Of a DNA stretch of 64,000 nucleotides, positions 7,841 to 16,578 are shown piece by piece. This DNA is from Streptomyces sp. SKN60 (lineage in GTDB: Bacteria; Actinomycetota; Actinomycetes; Streptomycetales; Streptomycetaceae): assembly GCF_026236535.1 (NCBI RefSeq), contig NZ_JAHTMW010000023.1:1-64000 (forward strand), written 5' to 3'. The notes under the pieces were generated by a model. That model was not told the origin of the DNA. It did no database searches and saw only the letters and a program-made list of their open reading frames with translations. The position numbers were made by a program, and so were the translations under genes. Each line of letters opens with the position of its first letter. The first letter of the stretch is position 1.

Positions 7841-9307
7841 TCAGCCGACGCCCACCCAGCTCTCGATCGGATGGATGGCGAAGTAGACGATGAAGACGGC
7901 GGTCAGCGCCCACATGAAGCCGCCGACCTCCCGCGCCTTGCCCTGGGCGGACTTGATCACCACGTAGGAGATCACGCCGGCCGCGACACCGGTGGTGATG
8001 GTGTAGGTGAAGGGCATCAGGACCACGGTGAGGAACACCGGGATGGCGACGGAGCGGTCGCTCCAGTCCACGTGCTTGGCGTTCTGCATCATCATCGAGC
8101 CGATGACGACCAGGGCCGCGGCGGCGACCTCCTGCGGCACGATCGCGGTCAGCGGCGTGAAGAAGAGGCACAGGGCGAAGAATCCGCCGGTGACCACGGA
8201 GGCCAGGCCGGTGCGGGCGCCCTCGCCGACGCCGGTGGCGGACTCGACGAAGACCGTCTGGCCGGAGGCACCGCCCGCGCCGCCGAGGATGCCGCCGGCG
8301 CCGTCGATGAACAGGGCCTTGGACAGACCGGGCATGCGGCCCTTGTCGTCGGCGAGCTTGGCCTCGGTGCCGACGCCCAGGATGGTCGCCATGGCGTCGA
8401 AGAAGCCGGCGAGCACCAGGGTGAAGACGATCATGGTGATCGTGATGTAGCCGACGTCGCCCCAGCCCGTGAAGTCCACGTTGCCGATGAGCGAGAAGTC
8501 CGGGGCGGAGACGGCGCTGCCGTGCAGCTCCGGGGCGCCGGAGAACCAGGCCTTGGCCGGGATGTCGGCGACCGCGTTGAGGACGGCCGCGACGACGGTG
8601 CCGGTGACGATGCCGATGAGGATCGCGCCGGGGATGTTGCGGGACTGCAGTGCGAAGATCAGCAGCAGCGTGAAGGCGAAGATGAGGACCGGCCAGCCCT
8701 CCAGCTCGCCGGCCGGGCCGAGCGAGACGGGGCCGCCGCCGGGGGCGGGGTTCTCGTGGACGAAGCCGGCCTTCACGAAGCCGATGATGGCGATGAAGAG
8801 GCCGATGCCGATGGTGATGGCGTGCTTGAGCGCGAGGGGGATCGCGTTCATGATCATCTCACGCAGGCCGGTGACGACCAGGAGACAGATCACGGCGCCG
8901 TAGGCGATCGACATGGCCATGGCCTGCGGCCAGGTCATGACCGGGACGACCTGCGAGGCCATCACGCCGGAGACGCTGAGGCCGGCGGCGAGGGCCAGCG
9001 GGACCTTGCCCCAGAAACCCATCAGGAGGGTGGTGGCCGCCGCGCAGAGGGCGGTGGCGGTGATCAGCGCGGGCTGGCTGAGGACGTTGCCGTCGACATC
9101 CTTGCCGGAGAGGATCAGGGGGTTGAGCAGGAGAATGTACGCCATCGCCATGAAGGTGGTGACGCCGCCGCGGATCTCCGTCGCGACGGTGGATCCTCTC
9201 TCCGAGATGTGAAAGTACCGGTCGAGCCAAGACCTGCCGGCGGGGTTGCGCGAGCCGTTGCCCGCGTCCTCGGCCGTGGTCTTGGGCTCCACTGACGACT
9301 GGGTCAT
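7841..9307 (-). CDS. Purine permease, NCS2 (AzgA-like) family
   Basis: A 488-residue integral membrane protein with about 12-14 hydrophobic segments. I start at the ATG at 9307, which follows GGGAG at 8 nt. Features of the AzgA-like branch are the N-terminal DRYFHISERGSTVATEIRGGVTTF and AYILLLNP, and SATGVGEGARTGLASVVTG in the second half. Relatives import adenine, guanine or hypoxanthine with protons. Its place between xanthine dehydrogenase and xdhC says it supplies purines for catabolism. The 248-bp gap upstream, which holds repeats, may contain an extra promoter. Confidence 0.9.
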   Translation of the reverse strand: MTQSSVEPKTTAEDAGNGSRNPAGRSWLDRYFHISERGSTVATEIRGGVTTFMAMAYILLLNPLILSGKDVDGNVLSQPALITATALCAAATTLLMGFWGKVPLALAAGLSVSGVMASQVVPVMTWPQAMAMSIAYGAVICLLVVTGLREMIMNAIPLALKHAITIGIGLFIAIIGFVKAGFVHENPAPGGGPVSLGPAGELEGWPVLIFAFTLLLIFALQSRNIPGAILIGIVTGTVVAAVLNAVADIPAKAWFSGAPELHGSAVSAPDFSLIGNVDFTGWGDVGYITITMIVFTLVLAGFFDAMATILGVGTEAKLADDKGRMPGLSKALFIDGAGGILGGAGGASGQTVFVESATGVGEGARTGLASVVTGGFFALCLFFTPLTAIVPQEVAAAALVVIGSMMMQNAKHVDWSDRSVAIPVFLTVVLMPFTYTITTGVAAGVISYVVIKSAQGKAREVGGFMWALTAVFIVYFAIHPIESWVGVG

Positions 9308-9423
9308 GGGGCCTACTCCCAAGGTTCAAAGGGGCACCCGCGTACTGCGTTGGGGATTGCGGGATTTGGGATATCAAGTTGGCTGCACGACCCGGGGGAC
9401 GGCCCGAGACGAACGGGTGAATC

Positions 9424-9479
9424 GGTACTGCGGTTCCTGCTGTCACTGCGGGTACTGCGGTTCCTGCGGGTACTGCGGT
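9424..9479. repeat. Short direct repeats upstream of the purine permease
   Basis: GGTACTGCGGTTCCTGC occurs at 9424-9440 and again, exactly, at 9451-9467; a shorter copy GGTACTGCGGT follows at 9469-9479. They lie in the 248-bp gap between the xanthine dehydrogenase and permease genes. The rest of that gap shows no gene. Confidence 0.8.
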
Positions 9480-9555
9480 GTGGGGGTTTCCCCGGACGGT
9501 GCGGGCGGGAGGGAAGTGTGACGTTCCTGGGAGGCACGCACCGTCCGGAGAGGTC

Positions 9556-11943
9556 CTAGAGGGTGCCGGTCAGGTGCTCGGGGCGGACCGGCGTCTTGTT
9601 GAGCTCCAGGCCCGTCGCGTTCCGGATCGCCGCGAGGACGGCCGGGGTGGACGACAGGGTCGGGGCCTCGCCGATGCCGCGCACGCCGTACGGCGCGTTC
9701 GGGTCGGCCAGCTCGAGGTAGTCGACCGGGATGGTCGGCGTGTCGAGGATCGTGGGGATCAGGTAGTCCGTGAAGGAGGGGTTGCGCACCTTCGCGGTCT
9801 TCGGGTCGACGATGATCTCCTCCATCACCGCGACGCCGAGGCCCTGGGTGGTGCCGCCCTGGATCTGGCCGACGACGGAGAGCGGGTTGACCGCCTTGCC
9901 GACGTCCTGGGCGCAGGCCAGTTCGATCACCTTGACGAGGCCGAGCTCGGTGTCGACCTCGACGACCGCGCGGTGCGCCGCGAAGGCGTACTGCACATGG
10001 CCGTTGCCCTGGCCGGTGACGAGGTCGAAGGCCTCGGTGGGGCGGTGCCGCCACTCCTCCTCGATCTCGACGACCTCGTCCTCCAGGACGTCCACGAGGG
10101 AGGCGAGGGCCTCGCCGCCGTCGGTGACGACCTTGCCGCCCTCCAGGAGGAGTTCGGCGCTCGCCCAGGCCGGGTGGTACGAGCCGAACTTGCGCCGGCC
10201 GATCTCCAGGACCTTCTCGCGGACGAGCTCGCAGGAGTTCTTGATGGCGCCGCCGGTCATGTACGTCTGGCGGCCCGCGGAGGTCGAACCGGCCGAGCCC
10301 ACCTGGGTGTCGGCGGGGTGGATGGTGACCTGCTGCACGCCGAGCTCGGTACGGGCGATCTGCGCGTGGATCGTGACACCGCCCTGGCCGACCTCGGCCG
10401 CGGCGGTGTGGACGGTCGCGACGGCCTCGCCGTTGATGACCTCCATGCGGATCTTCGCCGTCGAGTAGTCGTCGAAGCCCTCGGAGAAGCCGACGTTCTT
10501 GATGCCGACCGCGTAGCCCACGCCCCGCACCACGCCCTCACCGTGGGTGGTGTTGGACAGGCCGCCCGGCAGCGCGCGGACGTCCGCGCTCTCGCCGGCG
10601 GTCTCCCACTGGCGCTCCGGCGGCAGCGGACGGGCCTTGACCCGGCGCAGCAGTTCGGCGACCGGGGCCGGCGAGTCCACCGGCTGGCCGGTGGGCATGA
10701 TCGTGCCCTGCTCCATGGCGTTGAGCTGGCGGAACTCCACCGGGTCCATGCCCAGCTTCGCCGCGAGCTTGTCCATCTGCGCCTCGTACGCGAAGCAGGC
10801 CTGCACCGCGCCGAAGCCGCGCATGGCGCCGCAGGGCGGGTTGTTGGTGTAGAGGCCGATCGCCTCGATCTCCACGTCGTCGATGACGTACGGGCCGACC
10901 GAGAGGGAGGAGGCGTTGCCGACGACCGAGGCCGTGGACGACGCGTACGCGCCGCCGTCGAGCACGATCTTGCACTTCATGTGCGTGAGCTTGCCGTCCT
11001 TGGTGGCGCCGTGCTCGTAGTAGAGCTTGGCCGGGTGCCGGTGGACGTGCCCGAAGAAGGACTCGTAGCGGTTGTAGACCATCTTGACCGGCTTGTCGGT
11101 GCGCAGCGCGAGCACCGAGGCGAGGATCTGCATCGAGATGTCCTCGCGGCCGCCGAAGGCGCCGCCGACGCCGGCCATGGTCATCCGGACCTTCTCCTCG
11201 GGCAGGCCGAGGCAGGGAGCGATCTGCTTGAGGTCCGAGTGCAGCCACTGGGTGGCCACGTACAGGTCGACGCCGCCGTCCTCGGCGGGCACGGCGAGGC
11301 CGGACTCCGGGCCGAGGAAGGCCTGGTCCTGCATGCCGAAGGTGTACTCGCCCTTGACGATCACGTCGGCGCGCTTGGCGGCCTCGGCCGCGTTGCCGCG
11401 GATGATCGGCTGGCGGTGCACGATGTTGGGGTGCGGGACGTGGCCGGAGTGGTGGTCGTCGCGGTTCTCGTGGACCAGGATCGCGTCGGGCGCGGTCGCG
11501 GAGGCCTCGTCGGTGATGACGGGCAGCTCGCGGTACTCGACCTTGATCTTGGCGGCGGCGCGGCGCGCGGTCTCCGGGTGGTCGGCGGCCACGAGGGCCA
11601 CCGGCTCGCCGTGGTGGCGGACCTTGCCGTAGGCCAGGACGGGGGTGTCCTGGAACTCCATGCCGTAGTTCTTGGCGGCCGGCAGGTCGTCGGCCGTCAG
11701 GACCGCGTAGACGCCGGACAGGGCCAGGGCCTCGGAGGTGTCGATGGACACGATCTCGGCGTGGGCGACGGTGGAGCGCAGGACCTGGCCCCACAGCATC
11801 TCCTCGTGCCACATGTCCGAGGAGTAGGCGAACTCGCCGGTGACCTTGAGGGTGCCGTCGGGGCGGAGGGTGGACTCGCCGACGCCGCCCTTGGTGTGGT
11901 TCTGGGTGACGTTGCGGGGGATGCCCGTGGTGGTACCAGCCAT
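9556..11943 (-). CDS. Xanthine dehydrogenase, molybdopterin-binding subunit
   Basis: A 795-residue protein. The ATG at 11943 lies 2 nt after the stop of the iron-sulfur subunit, so translation is probably coupled. It opens with the a/b hammerhead domain (GEFAYSSDMW, LTADDLPAAKNYG, GEPVALVAA) and continues with the large Mo-cofactor domain: GVGGAFGGREDISMQ, RGFGAVQACFAYEAQMD, EVGQGGVTIHAQ and the C-terminal YGVRGIGEAPT near the catalytic Glu region. It hydroxylates hypoxanthine and xanthine at the Mo centre, passing electrons through 2Fe-2S to FAD. Substrate is inferred from the PucR, permease and XdhC neighbours. Confidence 0.93.
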   Translation of the reverse strand: MAGTTTGIPRNVTQNHTKGGVGESTLRPDGTLKVTGEFAYSSDMWHEEMLWGQVLRSTVAHAEIVSIDTSEALALSGVYAVLTADDLPAAKNYGMEFQDTPVLAYGKVRHHGEPVALVAADHPETARRAAAKIKVEYRELPVITDEASATAPDAILVHENRDDHHSGHVPHPNIVHRQPIIRGNAAEAAKRADVIVKGEYTFGMQDQAFLGPESGLAVPAEDGGVDLYVATQWLHSDLKQIAPCLGLPEEKVRMTMAGVGGAFGGREDISMQILASVLALRTDKPVKMVYNRYESFFGHVHRHPAKLYYEHGATKDGKLTHMKCKIVLDGGAYASSTASVVGNASSLSVGPYVIDDVEIEAIGLYTNNPPCGAMRGFGAVQACFAYEAQMDKLAAKLGMDPVEFRQLNAMEQGTIMPTGQPVDSPAPVAELLRRVKARPLPPERQWETAGESADVRALPGGLSNTTHGEGVVRGVGYAVGIKNVGFSEGFDDYSTAKIRMEVINGEAVATVHTAAAEVGQGGVTIHAQIARTELGVQQVTIHPADTQVGSAGSTSAGRQTYMTGGAIKNSCELVREKVLEIGRRKFGSYHPAWASAELLLEGGKVVTDGGEALASLVDVLEDEVVEIEEEWRHRPTEAFDLVTGQGNGHVQYAFAAHRAVVEVDTELGLVKVIELACAQDVGKAVNPLSVVGQIQGGTTQGLGVAVMEEIIVDPKTAKVRNPSFTDYLIPTILDTPTIPVDYLELADPNAPYGVRGIGEAPTLSSTPAVLAAIRNATGLELNKTPVRPEHLTGTL

Positions 11944-11945
11944 GA

Positions 11946-12551
11946 TCAGACCGCCTCTCCCTGACGTTCCTGGCGGGCGGCCGCCAGGCGGACCGCGTCG
12001 AGGATCTTCTCGTAACCGGTGCAGCGGCAGAGGTTGCCGGAGAGCGCCTCGCGGATGTCCGCGTCCGTCGGGGACGGGTTGCGCTCCAGCATCTCGTCGG
12101 CGGCGACCAGCAGACCCGGGGTGCAGAAGCCGCACTGGACCGCGCCGGCGTCGATGAACGCCTGCTGGATCGGGGACAGTTCGACGCCCTCGCCGGTCTG
12201 CGAGTCCTGCGTGGGCTTGGCCTCCCACTTCTTGGCCGCGTCGAGCGAGGTGCCGCAGGCGCCGGAGGCGCAGCCACCGCCGTGTCCGTGCTCCTCGCGC
12301 TCCTTGGCGAACTCGGCGAGGCCCTCGACGGTGACGACCTCGCGGCCCTCGACCTGACCGGCGGCGACCAGGCAGGAACAGACCGGCACGCCGTCGAGAC
12401 GGACCGTGCAGGAGCCGCACTCGCCCTGCTCACAGGCGTTCTTGGAGCCGGGCAGACCCAGGCGCTCACGCAGAACGTAGAGGAGGGACTCGCCCTCCCA
12501 GACGTCGTCGGCTTCCTGCGGACGACCGTTGACCGTGAAATTCACGCGCAT
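11946..12551 (-). CDS. Xanthine dehydrogenase, 2Fe-2S subunit, with an extra Cys-containing insert
   Basis: A 201-residue protein. The plant-type 2Fe-2S site is at C40-x4-C45-x2-C48 plus a later Cys (C58 or C60); the second, helical 2Fe-2S site is at C140-x2-C143 and C175-x-C177 (CGFCTPG, LCRCTGY). Typical subunits of this type are about 160 residues. The extra length is an insert around residues 81-125 between the two domains, containing EREEHGHGGGCASGACG and lysine-rich sequence. The protein relays electrons from the Mo site to FAD. Stop and start codons on both sides are 2 nt from the neighbours. Confidence 0.93.
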   Translation of the reverse strand: MRVNFTVNGRPQEADDVWEGESLLYVLRERLGLPGSKNACEQGECGSCTVRLDGVPVCSCLVAAGQVEGREVVTVEGLAEFAKEREEHGHGGGCASGACGTSLDAAKKWEAKPTQDSQTGEGVELSPIQQAFIDAGAVQCGFCTPGLLVAADEMLERNPSPTDADIREALSGNLCRCTGYEKILDAVRLAAARQERQGEAV

Positions 12552-12553
12552 GG

Positions 12554-13447
12554 TTATGCAGCTCCTTCAAGGGTGCGACCGTTGCCGGCGCGGTACTGCT
12601 CCCAGGTCCAGCCGAGCGTGCGGCGGGCCATGATGCCCACCGCGTGGCGGCGGTACCGGGCGGTGCCTCGGACGTCGTCGATCGGGTTGCAGGCGCCGGA
12701 GGCGAGCTCCGCGAACTGCTTGGCGATCGACGGGGTGATGATCTTGCCGTTGTCCCAGAAGCCGCCCTCTTCGAGCGCCGCGTTCAGGAACTCCTCGGCC
12801 GCGGTCGCGCGGACCGGGGTGGGGGCGGCGGAACCGATGCCGGTCCGCACGGTCCGGGTCTCCGGGTGGAGGGCGAGGCCGAAGGCGCAGACGGCGATGA
12901 CCATCGCGTTGCGGGTGCCGACCTTGGAGTACTGCTGGGGGCCGTCCGCCTTCTTCACGTGGACGGTCTTGATGAGCTCGTCGGGCTCGAGCGCGTTGCG
13001 CTTCACGCCCTTGTAGAACTCGTCGATCGGGATGAAGCGGGTGCCGCGCACCGACTCGACCTCTACCTCGGCGCCCGCCGCGAGCAGCGCGGGGTGGGCG
13101 TCACCGGCCGGGGAGGCGGTGCCCAGGTTGCCGCCGACGCCGCCGCGGTTGCGGATCTGCGGGGAGGCGACGGTGTGCGAGGCGAGCGCCAGACCGGGAA
13201 GCTCCGCGCGGAGGCTCTCCATGATCTGGCTGTACGGTACGGAGGCGCCGAGCCGGACGTTCTCCTCGCCGACCTCCCAGTCGCGCAGCAGCTCGATCCG
13301 GTTGAGGTCCAGGAGGTACTCGGGACGCCGGTGGTCGAAGTTGATCTCGACCATGATGTCCGTACCGCCTGCGATGGGCACGGCCGTGGGGTGCTCAGCC
13401 TTGGCGGCGAGCGCCTCCTCCCAGCTGGCGGGGCGAAGGAAGTCCAT
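12554..13447 (-). CDS. Xanthine dehydrogenase, FAD-binding subunit
   Basis: A 297-residue protein of the CoxM/XdhB FAD-binding type. PIAGGTDIMVEI (FAD pyrophosphate loop, residues 24-35) and the TVASPQIRNRGGVGGNLGTASPAGD region (about residues 92-116) are the diagnostic motifs, followed by a CO-dehydrogenase flavoprotein C-terminal domain. It receives electrons from the iron-sulfur subunit and reduces NAD. It is the first gene of the minus-strand operon FAD, FeS, Mo, permease, xdhC, reading away from the pucR gene. Confidence 0.94.
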   Translation of the reverse strand: MDFLRPASWEEALAAKAEHPTAVPIAGGTDIMVEINFDHRRPEYLLDLNRIELLRDWEVGEENVRLGASVPYSQIMESLRAELPGLALASHTVASPQIRNRGGVGGNLGTASPAGDAHPALLAAGAEVEVESVRGTRFIPIDEFYKGVKRNALEPDELIKTVHVKKADGPQQYSKVGTRNAMVIAVCAFGLALHPETRTVRTGIGSAAPTPVRATAAEEFLNAALEEGGFWDNGKIITPSIAKQFAELASGACNPIDDVRGTARYRRHAVGIMARRTLGWTWEQYRAGNGRTLEGAA

Positions 13448-13749
13448 GGTGGCTCTCTTCTTGTGCTTGCAGTGAACGGGGATTCGTCCGTACGGGTCCG
13501 GGGGGAACGGCCGGCGGCCCTGACGATCTCTTCATGTGCTGTTAATGCGTGGTGTGTGGCCTAGTACACAAGGCCCGGTCCCCGGTGTGCAGCCACCGAA
13601 CACATGAAGCAGTTGGCTGGCTGCCACCCTCGTCTTGTAGATTCGAACGAAAGGCGGGGAACAGTAACCACTGCGTTTCCCCCTGGAAACGGTGGCACCA
13701 CGCCACCGACCACAACGCGACACCCTTCGACGAGAACGGCGGCGAGACC
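13448..13749. promoter_or_regulatory. Divergent regulatory region between xanthine dehydrogenase and pucR
   Basis: This 302-bp gap must hold the promoters of both divergent units. It contains a perfect 9-bp inverted repeat CTTCATGTG (13530-13538) and CACATGAAG (13601-13609), and between them TGTG(TGGCCTAGTA)CACA and GTGT-N11-ACAC symmetries. It is also less GC-rich than its surroundings (TTAATGCG, TTGTAGATTCGAACG). PucR-type activators usually bind such intergenic regions; which element is bound here is not known. Confidence 0.5.
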
Positions 13750-15444
13750 ATGCGGCTGCGCGCACTGCTGGAGAACGACGCGCTCGGGCTGCGCCTGCTC
13801 GGCGGCGAGGACGAGCTGGACCGCACCGTCCGCGGCGTGATGACGACCGACCTGAAGGACCCCAGCCGCTACCTTTCCGGCGGCGAGCTGGTCCTCACCG
13901 GTCTCGCCTGGCTCCGCGAGCCGGCCGACGCCGAGCCCTTCGTACGGATCCTCGCGAGCGCCGGAGTCGCCGCCCTCGCCGCCGGCGAGGCCGAGCTCGG
14001 CGACATCCCGGAGGACCTCGTACAGGCGTGTTCACGCCATCACCTTCCGCTGTTCGGAGTCAACGAGTCCGTTGCGTTCGCGACGATCACCGAGCACGTT
14101 GTTCGACAGGTCTCCGGCGAGCGGGCCGGCGACCTGGCCGCCGTGGTGGACCGCCACCGGCGCCTGATGACCTCCGGACCGGCCGGCGGCGGCCCCGAGG
14201 CCGTGCTCGACCTCCTGGGCACCGACCTGGACCTCCGGGCCTGGGTGCTCTCCCCCACCGGCCGCGGCATCGCGGGCGCCGGGGAGCCCCTGGACCCCTC
14301 CCTTGCCGCCACCCTGGCCGGCGAGCACCTGGCCGCCACCCGCACCGGCCGGCGCGGCCCGCACCGGCTCACCGTGGCCGGAACCGCCTACTCGCTCTTC
14401 CCGATCCGCAACACCGGCCGCGGCGCCGCGCCCGCCGCCCGCGACGTGCGCGAGACGGTGCTCTCCGACTGGCTGCTCGCCGTCGAGGCCGACGCCGGCG
14501 ACTGGCCCGCCGCCCGGCTCGACCTGCTGCAGGGCGTCACCCAGCTGATCGCCGTCGAGCGCGACCGCCGCGACGCCGCACGGACGGTACGCCGCCGGCT
14601 CGCCCAGGAGGTCCTGGAGCTGGTCCAGACGGGCGCCGCGCCCGCCGAGATCGCCGCCCGGCTCCGGGTCGCCGCGCCCGTGCTGCTGCCCGGCCTGGGC
14701 ACCGCCCCGCACTGGCAGGTCGTGGTCGCCCGCGTCGAGTGGGACCAGGAGCCCGGGCAGAACGCCGTCGACAGCGGCCCCGTCGCCCAGGCGCTGCTGG
14801 AGGAGATCCTCGTCGACCCGGCCACCTCCGGCGCCGACTCCGCCGACCGGATCGCCGTCGCGCACAGCGGCGACGAGGCCATCGCCCTCGTACCGCTGGC
14901 CGCCGCGCCGCTGCCGGACAGCGAGGACGACCTGCCGCCGGTCACCCTCGGCCTGCACGCCGACGCGCTGCTCGACGCCGTCCGCGCGCCGCTCTCCGCC
15001 GGCCTCGCCGACGACGGGCGGCTCACCCTCGGCGTCAGCGCCGCCGTGCACTCCGCCGAGGGACTGCGCGGCGCCCTGGAGGAGGCCCGGCACGCCCGCC
15101 GGGTCGCCGCCGCCCGCCCCGGCCGGGTCTGCGCCGCCGGGCACCACGAGCTGGCCTCGCACGTGCTGCTGCTGCCGTTCGTCCCGGACGACGTCCGCCG
15201 CGCCTTCACGGCCCGGCTCCTGGACCCGCTGCGCGACTACGACCGGCGCCACCGGGCCGAGCTCATCCCGACCCTGGAGGCCTTCCTCGACTGCGACGGC
15301 TCCTGGACCCGCTGCGCCACCCGCCTCCACCTGCACGTGAACACGCTGCGCTACCGGGTCGGCCGGATCGAGCAGCTCACCGGCCGGGACCTGTCCCGGC
15401 TGGAGGACAAGCTCGACTTCTTCCTGGCGCTCCGGATGAGCTGA
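13750..15444 (+). CDS. pucR: PucR family transcriptional regulator of purine catabolism
   Basis: A 564-residue protein. I start at the ATG at 13750 (MRLRALLENDALGLRLLGG) after GGCGAG; the frame is open further upstream but without family sequence. The N-terminal PucR domain covers about residues 1-120. The C-terminal PucR-type helix-turn-helix is at about 505-560 (FLDCDGSWTRCATRLHLHVN, then TLRYRVGRIEQLTG). The family activates purine degradation genes in response to pathway intermediates. Its divergence from the xanthine dehydrogenase operon makes that its target. A 13-bp tandem repeat covers the stop codon. Confidence 0.93.
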   Translation: MRLRALLENDALGLRLLGGEDELDRTVRGVMTTDLKDPSRYLSGGELVLTGLAWLREPADAEPFVRILASAGVAALAAGEAELGDIPEDLVQACSRHHLPLFGVNESVAFATITEHVVRQVSGERAGDLAAVVDRHRRLMTSGPAGGGPEAVLDLLGTDLDLRAWVLSPTGRGIAGAGEPLDPSLAATLAGEHLAATRTGRRGPHRLTVAGTAYSLFPIRNTGRGAAPAARDVRETVLSDWLLAVEADAGDWPAARLDLLQGVTQLIAVERDRRDAARTVRRRLAQEVLELVQTGAAPAEIAARLRVAAPVLLPGLGTAPHWQVVVARVEWDQEPGQNAVDSGPVAQALLEEILVDPATSGADSADRIAVAHSGDEAIALVPLAAAPLPDSEDDLPPVTLGLHADALLDAVRAPLSAGLADDGRLTLGVSAAVHSAEGLRGALEEARHARRVAAARPGRVCAAGHHELASHVLLLPFVPDDVRRAFTARLLDPLRDYDRRHRAELIPTLEAFLDCDGSWTRCATRLHLHVNTLRYRVGRIEQLTGRDLSRLEDKLDFFLALRMS

Positions 15445-15459
15445 CCGGATGGGCTGATC
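15434..15459. repeat. 13-bp tandem repeat over the pucR stop codon
   Basis: GGATGAGCTGACC (15434-15446) is followed by GGATGGGCTGATC (15447-15459), two mismatches. The pucR stop TGA is in the first copy and the second copy carries a TGA in the same frame one unit (13 bp) later. Confidence 0.8.
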
Positions 15460-15516
15460 GGGTGAATCCGCGGTTCCGCCACGGGGATTCATCTCATCGG
15501 GTGATCAAGCGACCTG

Positions 15517-15544
15517 ACGGGGCGGCAGCCACGTGCCGCCCCGT
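15517..15544 (+). terminator. Hairpin terminator after pucR
   Basis: An 11-bp perfect stem (15517-15527 with 15534-15544), 6-nt loop, 73 bp after the pucR stop and before the next gene on the same strand. Confidence 0.8.
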
Positions 15545-15629
15545 CCCGCTTGCCGCCGCGCTCCGGACCCCCGCCTCTTTGTGAAAACTTTCACCCACCC
15601 CCTTGGCCCGTGCCCCCGTTCGTGCTGAG

Positions 15630-16424
15630 ATGCCGTCCTACTCACAGCTCGATGGCGTGCTCGGGGAGGGCAATGTGGCGTACGGCCGGGGAACCCCACT
15701 GGAGACCGCGATCTGGAGACTTCGCTCCCGCGGCTGCTGGACGGACGCCGCCGAACTCCTCGCCCCCCGCGCGACGGAGCCCGCCGCCGCCCTGGAACGG
15801 GCGGCCCTCCTGATCGAACGCTGTCTCTACACCGAACAGGGCTGGGCCGAGGCCGAGGAGGCGCTGCGCGCCGCCGAGGCGGTCGCCCGCACCGACGAGG
15901 AACGCGGGGCGGCGGCCTGCGAACGCGGCCATCTCGCCTACGCGTCGACCCTGCTCGGGGTACGGGACCGGGCCGACGAGGCCCGCGCGGCGCTGGGCCG
16001 GGCCGCCGCGCTCGTCGGCACCGACACCGCAGGGCGGGCCCTCCTGGACTACCGGCGCGGGCTGGTCGCGCAGAACCTCGGCGACTCCCCGCAGGCCGCC
16101 CGCGCCGCCCTGCGCCGCGCCCACGCGGGCGCCACCGCCCACGAGGACGCGCTGCTGCTCTCCTCGACCTGGCGGCACCTCGCCGGACTGGCGCTGCGCG
16201 AGGGCGAGTTGGCGGAGGCGCGGCACGGCTTCGCCGAATCCCTGCGGATCCGCGAGGAGTTGGGCTACCTCGTGGGCACGGCCCCGGCCCTCGCCTCCCT
16301 CGCGGCCACCGAGACCGAGCCGGAAGCGGGCCGGCTGCGCGCCGAGGCGGGCCGCCTCTTCCGCCTCCTGGGCGGCGTACCGACGTGGCTGGCGGCCCAG
16401 TTGACGCCGCGGCCGGCGATCTGA
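15630..16424 (+). CDS. TPR-like protein of unknown function
   Basis: A 264-residue protein from the ATG at 15630 (MPSYSQLDGVLG); a TTG 27 bases upstream is possible, and no strong RBS is present for either. The sequence is almost all Ala/Glu/Arg/Leu helices with repeated A-x3-L/A-x2-A spacing (EQGWAEAEEALRAAEAVA, EARAALGRAAAL, LALREGELAEARHGFAESLRIREEL), as in tetratricopeptide repeats, which bind other proteins. No signal peptide or catalytic domain is visible. It stands alone between a terminator and a 100-bp inverted repeat. The partner is unknown. Confidence 0.75.
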   Translation: MPSYSQLDGVLGEGNVAYGRGTPLETAIWRLRSRGCWTDAAELLAPRATEPAAALERAALLIERCLYTEQGWAEAEEALRAAEAVARTDEERGAAACERGHLAYASTLLGVRDRADEARAALGRAAALVGTDTAGRALLDYRRGLVAQNLGDSPQAARAALRRAHAGATAHEDALLLSSTWRHLAGLALREGELAEARHGFAESLRIREELGYLVGTAPALASLAATETEPEAGRLRAEAGRLFRLLGGVPTWLAAQLTPRPAI

Positions 16425-16449
16425 GGGGGCGTGGGGGACGTGCAGGGGG

Positions 16450-16549
16450 CCGCGTTCGGGACGTAAAGCGTGATTTGTGGCGCGGAGTTCAGGGCGTTCA
16501 GGTCTCGACAGAGCGTGCCGCGCCGTAAATCATGCAGTCCCGAATGCGG
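16450..16549. repeat. Long imperfect inverted repeat between converging genes
   Basis: Arms 16450-16485 and 16518-16549 pair imperfectly. Shared blocks in order are CCGC(G/A)TTCGGGAC, TGATTT and GGCGCGG, with short mismatched stretches between, and a 32-nt loop. It lies in the 154-bp gap between the TPR gene and the WD40 gene, which converge. It may be a two-way terminator or the remnant of a small mobile element. Confidence 0.7.
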
Positions 16550-16578
16550 TCACCGGAACGGCCACCGCGCCCCCGGCC

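Noticed and set aside
9424..9479. Repeats read as a possible CRISPR-like or regulatory array
   Set aside because: Two and a half units of 17 bp with no regular spacers; too few and too short for CRISPR and no cas genes nearby.
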